Origin: an uncultured Lachnospiraceae bacterium
GTDB lineage: Bacteria; Bacillota; Clostridia; Lachnospirales; Lachnospiraceae
Assembly: GCA_937950565.1 (NCBI GenBank)
Contig: CALFCS010000156.1
Coordinates: 1 to 16,391 of the forward strand
DNA: 16,391 nt
Direction of reading: 5' to 3'
The translations under genes were made by a program, and so were the position numbers. The notes under the pieces were generated by a model, which saw only the letters and a program-made list of their open reading frames with translations, had not been told where the DNA came from and ran no database searches. This document shows, in pieces, positions 5,874-13,459 of the stretch; the stretch's first letter is position 1, and each line of letters begins with the position of its first letter.

Positions 5874-8804
5874 ATGAAGAGAAGACGATGGCTGGCTGGT
5901 GTGACAGCGGCAATGATGATTTTGGGAACAATTGGAACGGGAACAGTATCTTCACAGGCGGCGGAACCTGAAGTTACACGGGAAGGACTTATTGCAGAGT
6001 ATGATCTGTCAAAAGCGCCGAAGGATGGAATTACACTAAAAAACCTTGCTGGCGGTGAAACGGCGGCAGGGGATGCGGTTGTTCACAATGAAGCGGTATG
6101 GGAAAATGGCGGTCTGGTGTTCGATGGAAAGGGAACTTCCAATGAAGCTGCCGGTACCTGGGTAGAGTTGCCGGATGATATCTTAAAAGGGGCGGCATCT
6201 GCATCTGTTACCATTGAGGCCAAAGCGGATGAATATATATTGAACAATCATCATTTCTTATGGAATATCGGGAATAGTGGAACTGATACGTATTGGTTCA
6301 TGCATACAAGAGATTATCGAACAAGTATCAAGTATAATGGAAGCGAAAAAACTGCAAGTGGATATCCGCTGGAGGCAGACCGGTGGTACAGTTTTACTTC
6401 CGTTATTGATGCAGAGGCGCATACCCTTACCTTCTATATTGACGGTGTAGAAGTAGGAAAGGTGACAGAACCAGATTTATCTCTCGCACAGGTAAGCGAC
6501 CAGTCGCGGAATACCATTGGACGTGCCCCTTATAATGATCCGATGTTCAGAGGAGCGGTCGCTTCCTTCCGTGTCTATGACCGCGCACTGAAGGCAGGAG
6601 AGGTAAAAGCGATATCCGATTACGATGGAAAGCTCCATGAGAAAGAATTTATTGACATGGTAGATGACGAGATTGCAAAAGTACGCGATATTACAGTAGA
6701 TGATTCCTTTATGAAGCTGCCGGATTATAATGGTATGGTTACCTGGAAGTCTGAGACGGATCGTGTAGTGATAGCGGAGGATGGAGTCTCTGCTTCCATC
6801 CGGCAGCCAGAGAATGGCGGCAAGACAGTTAAAGAAAAACTGACTGCGATTGTAAATCTTCGTGGAGTAATCAGAGAAAAGGAAGTGAATATCACAATTT
6901 CACCGGAAGCGGCCCCGGATGACCCGTATGGATATCTGTTAGTGCATTTTGTAGAGGATTCACAAGGGTATCAGGAAAAGATTTATCTGGATATCTCCCG
7001 CGGAGATAATCCGGAGCAGTGGGATCCGTTGAATGGAAGGCAGCCAATTCTTGTTTCTAATAAAAATACGACAGGAGCGAGAGATCCATTTATTACCTAT
7101 AACCCGGAAACAGAGACCTTCTACATTATTGCAACAGACCTGCGTGTATTTGGCGGTGATATGGATTATTATGCTAACGTCAATTATTGCTGGGCAGAAT
7201 GGAGCCGGGTCGGAAGTACTCTTATGAATGTCTGGGAATCCAAAGATCTGATTCACTGGAGCGAAAACAGACAGATTGATATGTCCTTAAATGCAGATGG
7301 TGAAAAAGTCGCAGAGCTTGGTATGATGTGGGCTCCGGAGACTACATGGGTACCGGATTACTACGGTGAAGGAAAAGGCGCGTTTGTTGTTTACTGGTCT
7401 TCAAATGTATTTGACATTAATGATAAAGAGCATGTAAAAGGCTCCGGCGGCTCTAACATTGTATGGGGTGTGACAACTGATTTTACACAGGATACGTTTG
7501 AATATGGAGGAGTCTTCTTATATGGCGGCAGCGCCGGTTTTATTGATACTTCTCTGATTCAGGCAAATGGAAAAACATATCATGTAACAAAGAGTCATGC
7601 GGACGGCATTATCATGGAGTCCACAACAGAGAAGGAATGGTGGAAAGGGAATGCACAGTGGACCAGAATTCAGAGCGGTATCGGTGCGAGTCGTTTTGGC
7701 GGCGTAGAAGGTCCGGCAGTATTTAAGGATCATAGTAAAGAAGATAGTTTTTATCTCTTTGTGGATGATATGCCTTCACCAGGTTACCAGCCGATGTATA
7801 CGACCAATCTGGATGCAGGCTGGGACTATATTGACAGTGCGGATTACTTCCTGACGGGAGAGACAAAACACGGTGGCGTTATTTCTCTTACAAAAGCACA
7901 GTACGATGCTCTTCGGGCAGCAGATGCTATTTCGGCAGTAAAAGAGGACCTGGATGGGGTTACTGTGGAAAAAGGAACTTCTGTAGAAGATATTGAGGCA
8001 TTGCTTCCGGAAACAGTAGAAGTGAATCTGGCATACGAGAGAGGTACTTCAAAACTTCCTGTTCATTGGGATATGGCAGAAGTGGACGTCCAGACAGAGG
8101 GAGAATATCAGGTAACCGGTGTTGTAGATACCATTGGCGCAAATAAAAACCAGTGGGTAGGAGCAAATGGAAGCCTGTTATATAACGCTCCGGATAAACA
8201 ACTGTACAGTTCTACAGAAATTACAGTGACTGCAACAGTAAAGATTGCAGATAGGAAAGAACTTCCATATGAGGATGTGAAAGAATCTGACTGGTTCTAT
8301 AATGAAGTGGCTTATAACTATGAGAAAGGCTTAATGACCGGTATGGACCCGACGCATTTCGGACCATATAATAAGCTCGCCCGTGCACAGTTTGCACTCA
8401 TTCTTTATCGTATGGAAGGATCACCTTCTTGTGAAACAACAAAAACTTTTCAGGATGTTGCCGGTGATGAGTGGTATGGGCCGGCAATCCTCTGGGCGGC
8501 AGAAGCAGGTATCGTGAATGGTTACGAAAATGGTTATTTTGGCCCGGCGGACGATATTACAAGAGAACAGATGGCGGTCATGATGTACCGCTATGCGAAG
8601 TATCTGAAAAAAGATACAACCACAAGGGCTGACTATTCGGAATTTGAGGATGCGGCAAACGTAACTGGGTTTGCACACGAAGCAATGCAGTGGGCTTATG
8701 GTATGGGTATTATCAAAGGTAAGGATGAAGGAACCATCATTGATCCTCAGGGTACTGCATCACGTGCAGAAACAGCGATAATCATTCAGAGATTTATGGA
8801 ATAA
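5874..8804 (+). CDS. Secreted, SLH-anchored LamG-GH43 glycoside hydrolase (arabinofuranosidase/arabinanase-like)
   Basis: This is a 976-aa surface protein. A signal peptide ends at SQA-A near residue 30. A LamG module (about 37-245) precedes an atrophied bacterial Ig-like domain (about 250-345). The GH43 propeller spans about 348-672, with likely catalytic triad Asp404 (GARDPF), Asp558 (GFIDTSLI) and Glu612 (GVEGPAV). A Big_4-type Ig domain follows (about 685-795), then three SLH repeats (about 800-976) almost identical to those of the upstream gene. The GH43 part differs strongly from that of the first gene, so the two enzymes likely cut different linkages; arabinose-containing glycans are a reasonable guess. 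The ATG at 5874 follows AAGGAGG at 5858-5864 with 9-bp spacing. Transcription likely starts from the repeat-borne promoter. Domain calls are solid; substrate is inferred. Confidence 0.9.
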   Translation: MKRRRWLAGVTAAMMILGTIGTGTVSSQAAEPEVTREGLIAEYDLSKAPKDGITLKNLAGGETAAGDAVVHNEAVWENGGLVFDGKGTSNEAAGTWVELPDDILKGAASASVTIEAKADEYILNNHHFLWNIGNSGTDTYWFMHTRDYRTSIKYNGSEKTASGYPLEADRWYSFTSVIDAEAHTLTFYIDGVEVGKVTEPDLSLAQVSDQSRNTIGRAPYNDPMFRGAVASFRVYDRALKAGEVKAISDYDGKLHEKEFIDMVDDEIAKVRDITVDDSFMKLPDYNGMVTWKSETDRVVIAEDGVSASIRQPENGGKTVKEKLTAIVNLRGVIREKEVNITISPEAAPDDPYGYLLVHFVEDSQGYQEKIYLDISRGDNPEQWDPLNGRQPILVSNKNTTGARDPFITYNPETETFYIIATDLRVFGGDMDYYANVNYCWAEWSRVGSTLMNVWESKDLIHWSENRQIDMSLNADGEKVAELGMMWAPETTWVPDYYGEGKGAFVVYWSSNVFDINDKEHVKGSGGSNIVWGVTTDFTQDTFEYGGVFLYGGSAGFIDTSLIQANGKTYHVTKSHADGIIMESTTEKEWWKGNAQWTRIQSGIGASRFGGVEGPAVFKDHSKEDSFYLFVDDMPSPGYQPMYTTNLDAGWDYIDSADYFLTGETKHGGVISLTKAQYDALRAADAISAVKEDLDGVTVEKGTSVEDIEALLPETVEVNLAYERGTSKLPVHWDMAEVDVQTEGEYQVTGVVDTIGANKNQWVGANGSLLYNAPDKQLYSSTEITVTATVKIADRKELPYEDVKESDWFYNEVAYNYEKGLMTGMDPTHFGPYNKLARAQFALILYRMEGSPSCETTKTFQDVAGDEWYGPAILWAAEAGIVNGYENGYFGPADDITREQMAVMMYRYAKYLKKDTTTRADYSEFEDAANVTGFAHEAMQWAYGMGIIKGKDEGTIIDPQGTASRAETAIIIQRFME

Positions 8805-8805
8805 T
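8289..8805 (+). repeat. SLH cassette, copy 2 (517 bp)
   Basis: This is the partner of 5209-5725 and encodes the C-terminal triple-SLH anchor and stop codon of the second GH43 gene. Only 8318 and 8795 differ from copy 1. Downstream there is no 60-bp repeat; instead the stop runs into TGGAATAATATAAAA (8797-8811), which matches the distal end of the repeat array (5837-5851) at 14 of 15 positions. Confidence 0.93.
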
Positions 8806-8828
8806 ATAAAAGCACTATAGATTTTATG

Positions 8829-8856
8829 GGGATAAGAACGAATATGTTTTTATCCC
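8829..8856 (+). terminator. Hairpin after the second GH43 gene, possible weak terminator
   Basis: GGGATAAGAAC (8829-8839) pairs with GTTTTTATCCC (8846-8856), 11 bp including one G-T pair, around a 6-base loop. It lies 24 bases after the stop codon. No T-run follows the hairpin, so it may act in RNA 3'-end protection or be a poor terminator. Confidence 0.45.
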
Positions 8857-8926
8857 TGTAATTGAAAATTGGCAGAATTTTTTGATTTTTTCAGAATCAG
8901 GCAGCGATATAGGTGAAGTAAAGATA

Positions 8927-8955
8927 TTGTATCCGGCGATGGGGTTTCGTATACT
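8927..8955 (+). promoter_or_regulatory. Possible promoter of the sensor operon
   Basis: TTGTAT at 8927-8932 and TATACT at 8950-8955 are separated by 17 bp, upstream of the response regulator gene. The -10 is good and the -35 weak, so an activator may be needed. The rest of the 194-bp spacer shows only the hairpin at 8829-8856. Confidence 0.45.
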
Positions 8956-8998
8956 GTAGTTAAATAGGGAGATTGACAGAGGAGAGGAAATAGAACAA

Positions 8999-10570
8999 AT
9001 GTATAAAATATTGCTTGTAGATGACGAAATCTTAATACGGGAAAAAATCAGACAAAAGATTCCGTGGGAAGAACTGGGTTTTGAATTAGTGGCAGCCTGT
9101 GAAAATGGACAGGAGGCAATGTGTATTCTGGAGAAGGAGTTTGTGGACGTGGTTTTGACAGATATCTGTATGCCATATGTGGACGGTCTGGAACTTGCCA
9201 GGTATATACATGAAAGAACGCCAGAAACCAGAGTTGTGATTTTGAGTGGATATGCAGAGTTTGAATATGCAAAACAGGCAATGCAGTACCAGGTATCTTC
9301 ATATTTGCTGAAACCGATTACATCAGAAGAATTGATGGATATGTTAAGGAAGCAGAAGGAAAGTCTGGATAATTGGAGGCAGAGTAAGGAAATACAGGCA
9401 CATTATCTGGAACATTATGATATATATCGTTCGCAGCAACTGATGAGACTCGTGCTTGGTTTTGATACAGAATATACCTGTGAGAGACTGCAGCAATATG
9501 GAGGCGGATTTTATAAGGAACATTCAGTATCCTGCGCTGCAATTTTATGTCCTTCTATCAGTTTGTCTGATTATCAAAAGGATGGGCTGGAGAATAAGAT
9601 ACAAGGATATTCTTCTAAGCTCCTGGTTTTCCGGACGATGGATAATGAGTTCGTATTGTTTGGAAGAGATGAGAATAATGTAAGGCTGAGGGAGCTTTTG
9701 ACAAATGTAAAAGAAGGAGCAAATGTATATATAAGGAAGCAGTGTAAAGCAGAGATTAATTTTTTGGTCGGAATGCCTGTTTCCGATTATGAAGAACTAC
9801 ATTTTTCATATGGAAAGGCGTTGGAACTGAAAGAGTTTCTATATTTGGACAGAGAAGATCAGATTTATTTCTGGGAAGATTATAATAAAAAGAAACATGA
9901 AATGGACTTCCTGGATTTTGGGAAAGATTGTAAACAGGATCTTTTGATGGCAGTTCAAAGCAGTCTGACAGAAGAAATTAAAGGTTATGTCTGTCAGGTT
10001 ATGAAGGGCGCGCGGGAAAAATGGAGCCGGAAGGTGAGAGTTATTTCCATTTATCAGACAATGCTTGTATTTGTGCTGGGGGCATTTGAAAGGTTCGGCA
10101 TAGAGGGAGACGCTCTGCTGCAGAAGGAGCAGGGAGCGTTGGAAAAGTTATATCAATGTTCTCATATCCGGGAAATGGTGCAGGTCACAGAGGAGTTTCT
10201 TCTGTATGCTTCAGAAATCTATAAGGAAAACCGGGAAAGCTATGGGGCGCGTCAGGCGGCGCTTGCCACAGCATATATAGAGCAGCATTTTGACGATTGC
10301 GAGCTGTCTGTGGCGAATATATGCGAAAAGCTGTCAATCAGCATCAGTTATTTCAGCAGTGCGTTTAAAATTTATACTGGGAAGACATTTATTGAAACGT
10401 TGACAAACCGGAGGATGGAGGAAGCAAAATTACTGCTGAGAAGTACGGACTTGAAAATATATGAGGTGGCGGAGCGGTGCGGCTACCGGGAGCCGGGGTA
10501 TTTTATCAGAAGTTTCAAAAAATGTGTTCATATGACTCCGAAGGAATATGCGAAGAAGATGCGGCAGTGA
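8999..10570 (+). CDS. YesN-type response regulator with AraC DNA-binding domain
   Basis: This 523-aa cytoplasmic transcription regulator would be phosphorylated by the kinase encoded next. The receiver domain (1-120) has the acidic pair Asp8-Asp9, phospho-acceptor Asp55 (VVLTDICMPYVDG), Ser83 (ILSGY) and Lys105 (YLLKP). A poorly conserved middle region (about 125-415) follows, as is usual in this family. The C-terminal AraC-type double helix-turn-helix (about 420-523) includes the SISYFSSAFKIYTGKTF and VAERCGYREPGYFIRSFKK segments. The ATG follows AGAGGAGAGG at 8978-8987. The gene sits 10 bp before the kinase gene, so the two are probably co-transcribed. In Firmicutes such regulators commonly control nearby carbohydrate genes; here the GH43 and GH95-like genes are the obvious candidates. 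Confidence 0.93.
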   Translation: MYKILLVDDEILIREKIRQKIPWEELGFELVAACENGQEAMCILEKEFVDVVLTDICMPYVDGLELARYIHERTPETRVVILSGYAEFEYAKQAMQYQVSSYLLKPITSEELMDMLRKQKESLDNWRQSKEIQAHYLEHYDIYRSQQLMRLVLGFDTEYTCERLQQYGGGFYKEHSVSCAAILCPSISLSDYQKDGLENKIQGYSSKLLVFRTMDNEFVLFGRDENNVRLRELLTNVKEGANVYIRKQCKAEINFLVGMPVSDYEELHFSYGKALELKEFLYLDREDQIYFWEDYNKKKHEMDFLDFGKDCKQDLLMAVQSSLTEEIKGYVCQVMKGAREKWSRKVRVISIYQTMLVFVLGAFERFGIEGDALLQKEQGALEKLYQCSHIREMVQVTEEFLLYASEIYKENRESYGARQAALATAYIEQHFDDCELSVANICEKLSISISYFSSAFKIYTGKTFIETLTNRRMEEAKLLLRSTDLKIYEVAERCGYREPGYFIRSFKKCVHMTPKEYAKKMRQ

Positions 10571-10580
10571 GGGCGGACTT

Positions 10581-12344
10581 ATGGAAAAGAAGAGAGGATT
10601 TCATAGTATACAGACAGATATTGTTATAAGGTTTTTGATACTGATACTGCTTTCCAGCAGTATCTACGTATCTTTTTCTATCTTTTATACAAAATCAATT
10701 CTGAAGGAAAATGCTTCGGAGGATAATCTTCGCCTGGTTGAGCAGATAAGCGATAAACTGGAAAATTATATTACTTATGTAGATACGCTTCCGCAGACTG
10801 TTCTGAGACAGGGAGGGATGCAGAATTATCTGGAGAATGAAGGAAATGAAGAAACATACAGGAAGCTTCAGAAGAATATCGGAACGATTCTGGAAATAAG
10901 AAAGGACATTTATGATATTGCTGTAGTTGGAGAACAAGGATGTAAAATTATTATCCCAGAGAAAAAAATCAATCATTATGCGGGGATAAAGGAGAAGAAA
11001 TGGTATCAGAAAGCGATACAGTCTGACCGGGAGCTTGTGTTGTCTTCTCATGTTCAGAATATTGTGGAGGGTGAATATCAATGGGTAATTACACTGAGCA
11101 GGAAGCTTGAAGATCCCTCCGGGCGTTTTACCGGTGATTTACTGATTCTGGATATGAATTATCAGGTGCTTTGTGATTTGTGTGAAGAAGTGAACATGGG
11201 AGAAAATGGTTATGTCTATATTTTGGATGAAAACGGAGAAATTATTTATCATCCTCAGCAGCAGCTGATCCTAAGCGGAGTGAAGAAAGAATTGGGAAAG
11301 GAGATTGTTTCACAAAGGGAAAACATTTTTTCCTCACGTTCGGAAGATGGAAACAAAATTTATACCAGCTGCCGTTCACAGCAGACCGGATGGACGGTTG
11401 TAGGAGTTGCGGATGTGTCCGAGCTTGTCAGAAATGAGGAAGTGATTAATAGTATCTATATCTTGATGGCTGTATTTATGATTTCAGTGACACTGGTTGT
11501 TTCGGTTTTATTGTCCAGACAGATTACGAACCCGATTAAGTCGCTCCAGCACGTGATGCAGGATAATCAGGAGAATGAGTTCAGGCCGGTTCACGTACCT
11601 GTGAATGGAAGAAATGAGATTGCTCAGCTATGTATGTCCTATAACCGGATGATTGAGTATATCGGCCAATTGCTGGAAATGAATGTGAAAAAGGCAAAAG
11701 AGCAGCAGAAGAGTGAGCTTCGGGCGCTGCAGGCACAGATTAACCCTCATTTTCTGTATAATACGTTGGATTCTATTATCTGGATGATTGAAACGGAGGA
11801 GCAGAAAGAGGCGATTAAAATGACTTCTGCGCTGGCGCTGTTTTTTAGAAAGGCAATCGGAACACAGGAGGTTTTTGTAACGATTGATGAAGAACTGGAA
11901 TATACGAGACAGTATCTGATTATACAGAGGATGCGCTATAAGGACAAGATTGACTTTACAATTCAGGTAGCGCCGGATATTTTGAAAATGCAGATGATTA
12001 AGATGACATTGCAGCCATTGGTCGAGAATGCATTATATCATGGACTGAAATATAAAAAGGGGAAAGGACTTATTCAAATTACCGGATACCGGATGAACGA
12101 CCAGATATGGTTTAAAGTCAGTGATAATGGAGTGGGGATGGATGAAGATACTTTGAAGAATTTGTTTATACTTCAGAAAAAGTCCCGAAAAGGAAGCGGA
12201 AATGGAATCGGACTTGCGAATGTACAGGACAGAATAAAGTTATATTACGGAGAAGGGTACGGGATTACTGCAGAAAGTGAAAAGGGGATAGGTACAACGA
12301 TAACTGTAGTGATACCGGTGCAGGAGGAAAGAAAAGATGAGTGA
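10581..12344 (+). CDS. LytS/YesM-type sensor histidine kinase
   Basis: This 587-aa membrane protein has TM1 (about 14-36), a large extracytoplasmic dCache-like sensor region (about 40-288), TM2 (about 291-312) and a HAMP domain (about 313-365). A His_kinase domain follows with the phosphorylated His390 in QINPHFLYNTLD. The HATPase_c domain has Asn483 (LVENALYHG), DNGVGMDED near 514 and GNGIGLANV near 540. I chose ATG at 10581, with GAGGG at 10569-10573 as ribosome-binding site. An earlier ATG at 10548 would overlap the regulator gene by 23 bp and add an unlikely leader. It shares an ATGAGTGA overlap with the binding-protein gene, which implies translational coupling. It likely phosphorylates the regulator encoded upstream, in response to the binding protein encoded downstream. 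Confidence 0.93.
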   Translation: MEKKRGFHSIQTDIVIRFLILILLSSSIYVSFSIFYTKSILKENASEDNLRLVEQISDKLENYITYVDTLPQTVLRQGGMQNYLENEGNEETYRKLQKNIGTILEIRKDIYDIAVVGEQGCKIIIPEKKINHYAGIKEKKWYQKAIQSDRELVLSSHVQNIVEGEYQWVITLSRKLEDPSGRFTGDLLILDMNYQVLCDLCEEVNMGENGYVYILDENGEIIYHPQQQLILSGVKKELGKEIVSQRENIFSSRSEDGNKIYTSCRSQQTGWTVVGVADVSELVRNEEVINSIYILMAVFMISVTLVVSVLLSRQITNPIKSLQHVMQDNQENEFRPVHVPVNGRNEIAQLCMSYNRMIEYIGQLLEMNVKKAKEQQKSELRALQAQINPHFLYNTLDSIIWMIETEEQKEAIKMTSALALFFRKAIGTQEVFVTIDEELEYTRQYLIIQRMRYKDKIDFTIQVAPDILKMQMIKMTLQPLVENALYHGLKYKKGKGLIQITGYRMNDQIWFKVSDNGVGMDEDTLKNLFILQKKSRKGSGNGIGLANVQDRIKLYYGEGYGITAESEKGIGTTITVVIPVQEERKDE

Positions 12345-13332
12345 GAGATTCTCCCGGAAGAAAAAAAGAGTCATAATCTGGCTGACTATAATATTGGCGG
12401 TGGCTGCCTGCACAGTGCTTATAGCAGGAAATATTTTGCGTCATTCGTTTGCAATGAATGAGAAATTAAAAATTATATATATTCCCAAAACACGTGAGGA
12501 AACGGATTTTTGGTCGGAACTGGCTCTGGGAGCTGAAAGCGCTGCAAAAGAGCATCAGGCGGAGCTGGAAATCCTGGCTCCGGATGCAGAGAAAAATACA
12601 CAGCAGCAAAGAGATTATATCCGCCGGGCGTTGAACGAAAGGCCGGATGTACTGGCAGTATCACCATCCTTGTACAGCGAGATGACGGAGCTTCTGAAGG
12701 AAGTGACAGAGGCTGGGATCCCTTTGGTGCTTATCGATTCCCAGTTGAATGAAAAGATACAAACCAGTTATATTGGTACGGATAATGTAGATGCCGGGGT
12801 AAAGATGGGCGAAAAAGTATTGGAATATGTGAAAGAAGATACCCGGATAGCAATCATATCCCAGTCAAAAGGGACATCTACGGCGATGGAGCGGGAAGAA
12901 GGGTTCCGGAAGGGCCTTGCAGGGGAGGAAAAAAGAGTTGAGAAGGTATTGTATTGTGAATCGGACCGGCAGATTGCCTGTAAGATGACAAAGGAACTGC
13001 TGACAGAGCAGCCGGAGATTAACTGCGTTGTAGGTTTAAATCTTCCTGCGGTCACGGGAGCGGCCCAGGCAGTTGATGAGATGGGGCTGGCCGGGCAGAT
13101 AACTGTGATTGGAATTGATAATGATGAAACAGGGATTGCATATATGGAAAAAGGAGTGATTGATGCGTTAATCGTACAGAAGCCGTTCCATATGGGATAT
13201 TTTGGTATTAAGACAGCGATAGAGATTGCAAGAGGAAAAGAAGTAGAACCCATCATTTATTCAGATACTGAAGTGATTACAATTGATAATATTTATGCAT
13301 CGGAAAATGAAAAACTGCTGTTTTCTTTCTGA
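12337..13332 (+). CDS. Membrane-anchored sugar-binding protein of the Peripla_BP_4 type, probable sensor partner
   Basis: This is a 331-aa protein with a basic N-terminus, a single hydrophobic segment (about 12-33) and one type I periplasmic-binding-protein domain (about 43-331). Features typical of ribose/xylose-binding proteins are the KIIYIPKT strand, DVLAVSPS, GIPLVLIDS, YIGTDNVDAG and VIGIDNDETG. It overlaps the kinase gene by 8 bp and is followed by a hydrolase gene, not by ABC permease genes. This arrangement resembles the XylFII-LytS-YesN xylose-sensing systems of clostridia, where a binding protein presents the sugar to the kinase. A VAAC lipobox-like motif ends at Cys25, but the hydrophobic run continues past it, so a transmembrane anchor is more likely than a lipoprotein. 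The sensory role is inferred from context; the ligand is unknown. Confidence 0.85.
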   Translation: MSERFSRKKKRVIIWLTIILAVAACTVLIAGNILRHSFAMNEKLKIIYIPKTREETDFWSELALGAESAAKEHQAELEILAPDAEKNTQQQRDYIRRALNERPDVLAVSPSLYSEMTELLKEVTEAGIPLVLIDSQLNEKIQTSYIGTDNVDAGVKMGEKVLEYVKEDTRIAIISQSKGTSTAMEREEGFRKGLAGEEKRVEKVLYCESDRQIACKMTKELLTEQPEINCVVGLNLPAVTGAAQAVDEMGLAGQITVIGIDNDETGIAYMEKGVIDALIVQKPFHMGYFGIKTAIEIARGKEVEPIIYSDTEVITIDNIYASENEKLLFSF

Positions 13333-13382
13333 TATATGATGGAAGAGAAGAGGATATTTACATTTTTTTGGAGAAAAGTTAA

Positions 13383-13424
13383 TTGTTTTCAATAGAAAAA
13401 AGACTGATAATATATAGATATAAT
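13383..13424 (+). promoter_or_regulatory. Promoter region of the GH95-like gene
   Basis: TTGTTT at 13383-13388 and GATAAT at 13406-13411 are 17 bp apart. A second, perfect TATAAT lies at 13419-13424 but has no recognisable -35, as would fit an activator-dependent promoter. ATTG-TTTT-CAAT (13382-13393) is a small dyad. No terminator is evident between the binding-protein gene and this region, so read-through from the sensor operon is possible. Confidence 0.45.
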
Positions 13425-13459
13425 GTCAACAAAATAAAAATTAAAAGGAGGAAAATTCA

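Noticed and set aside
5341..8678. Two identical 85-codon minus-strand frames (5341-5598 and 8421-8678)
   Set aside because: They are identical only because they mirror the duplicated SLH cassette; they do not represent a conserved small protein.
12337..12420. Lipoprotein signal of the binding protein (VAAC, Cys25)
   Set aside because: The hydrophobic stretch continues about nine residues beyond the Cys, which suits a membrane anchor better than a cleaved lipoprotein signal. It is not fully excluded.
12768..13256. Minus-strand open frame of 162 codons inside the binding-protein gene
   Set aside because: It is a shadow of a clear periplasmic-binding-protein fold on the + strand, with no family features of its own.
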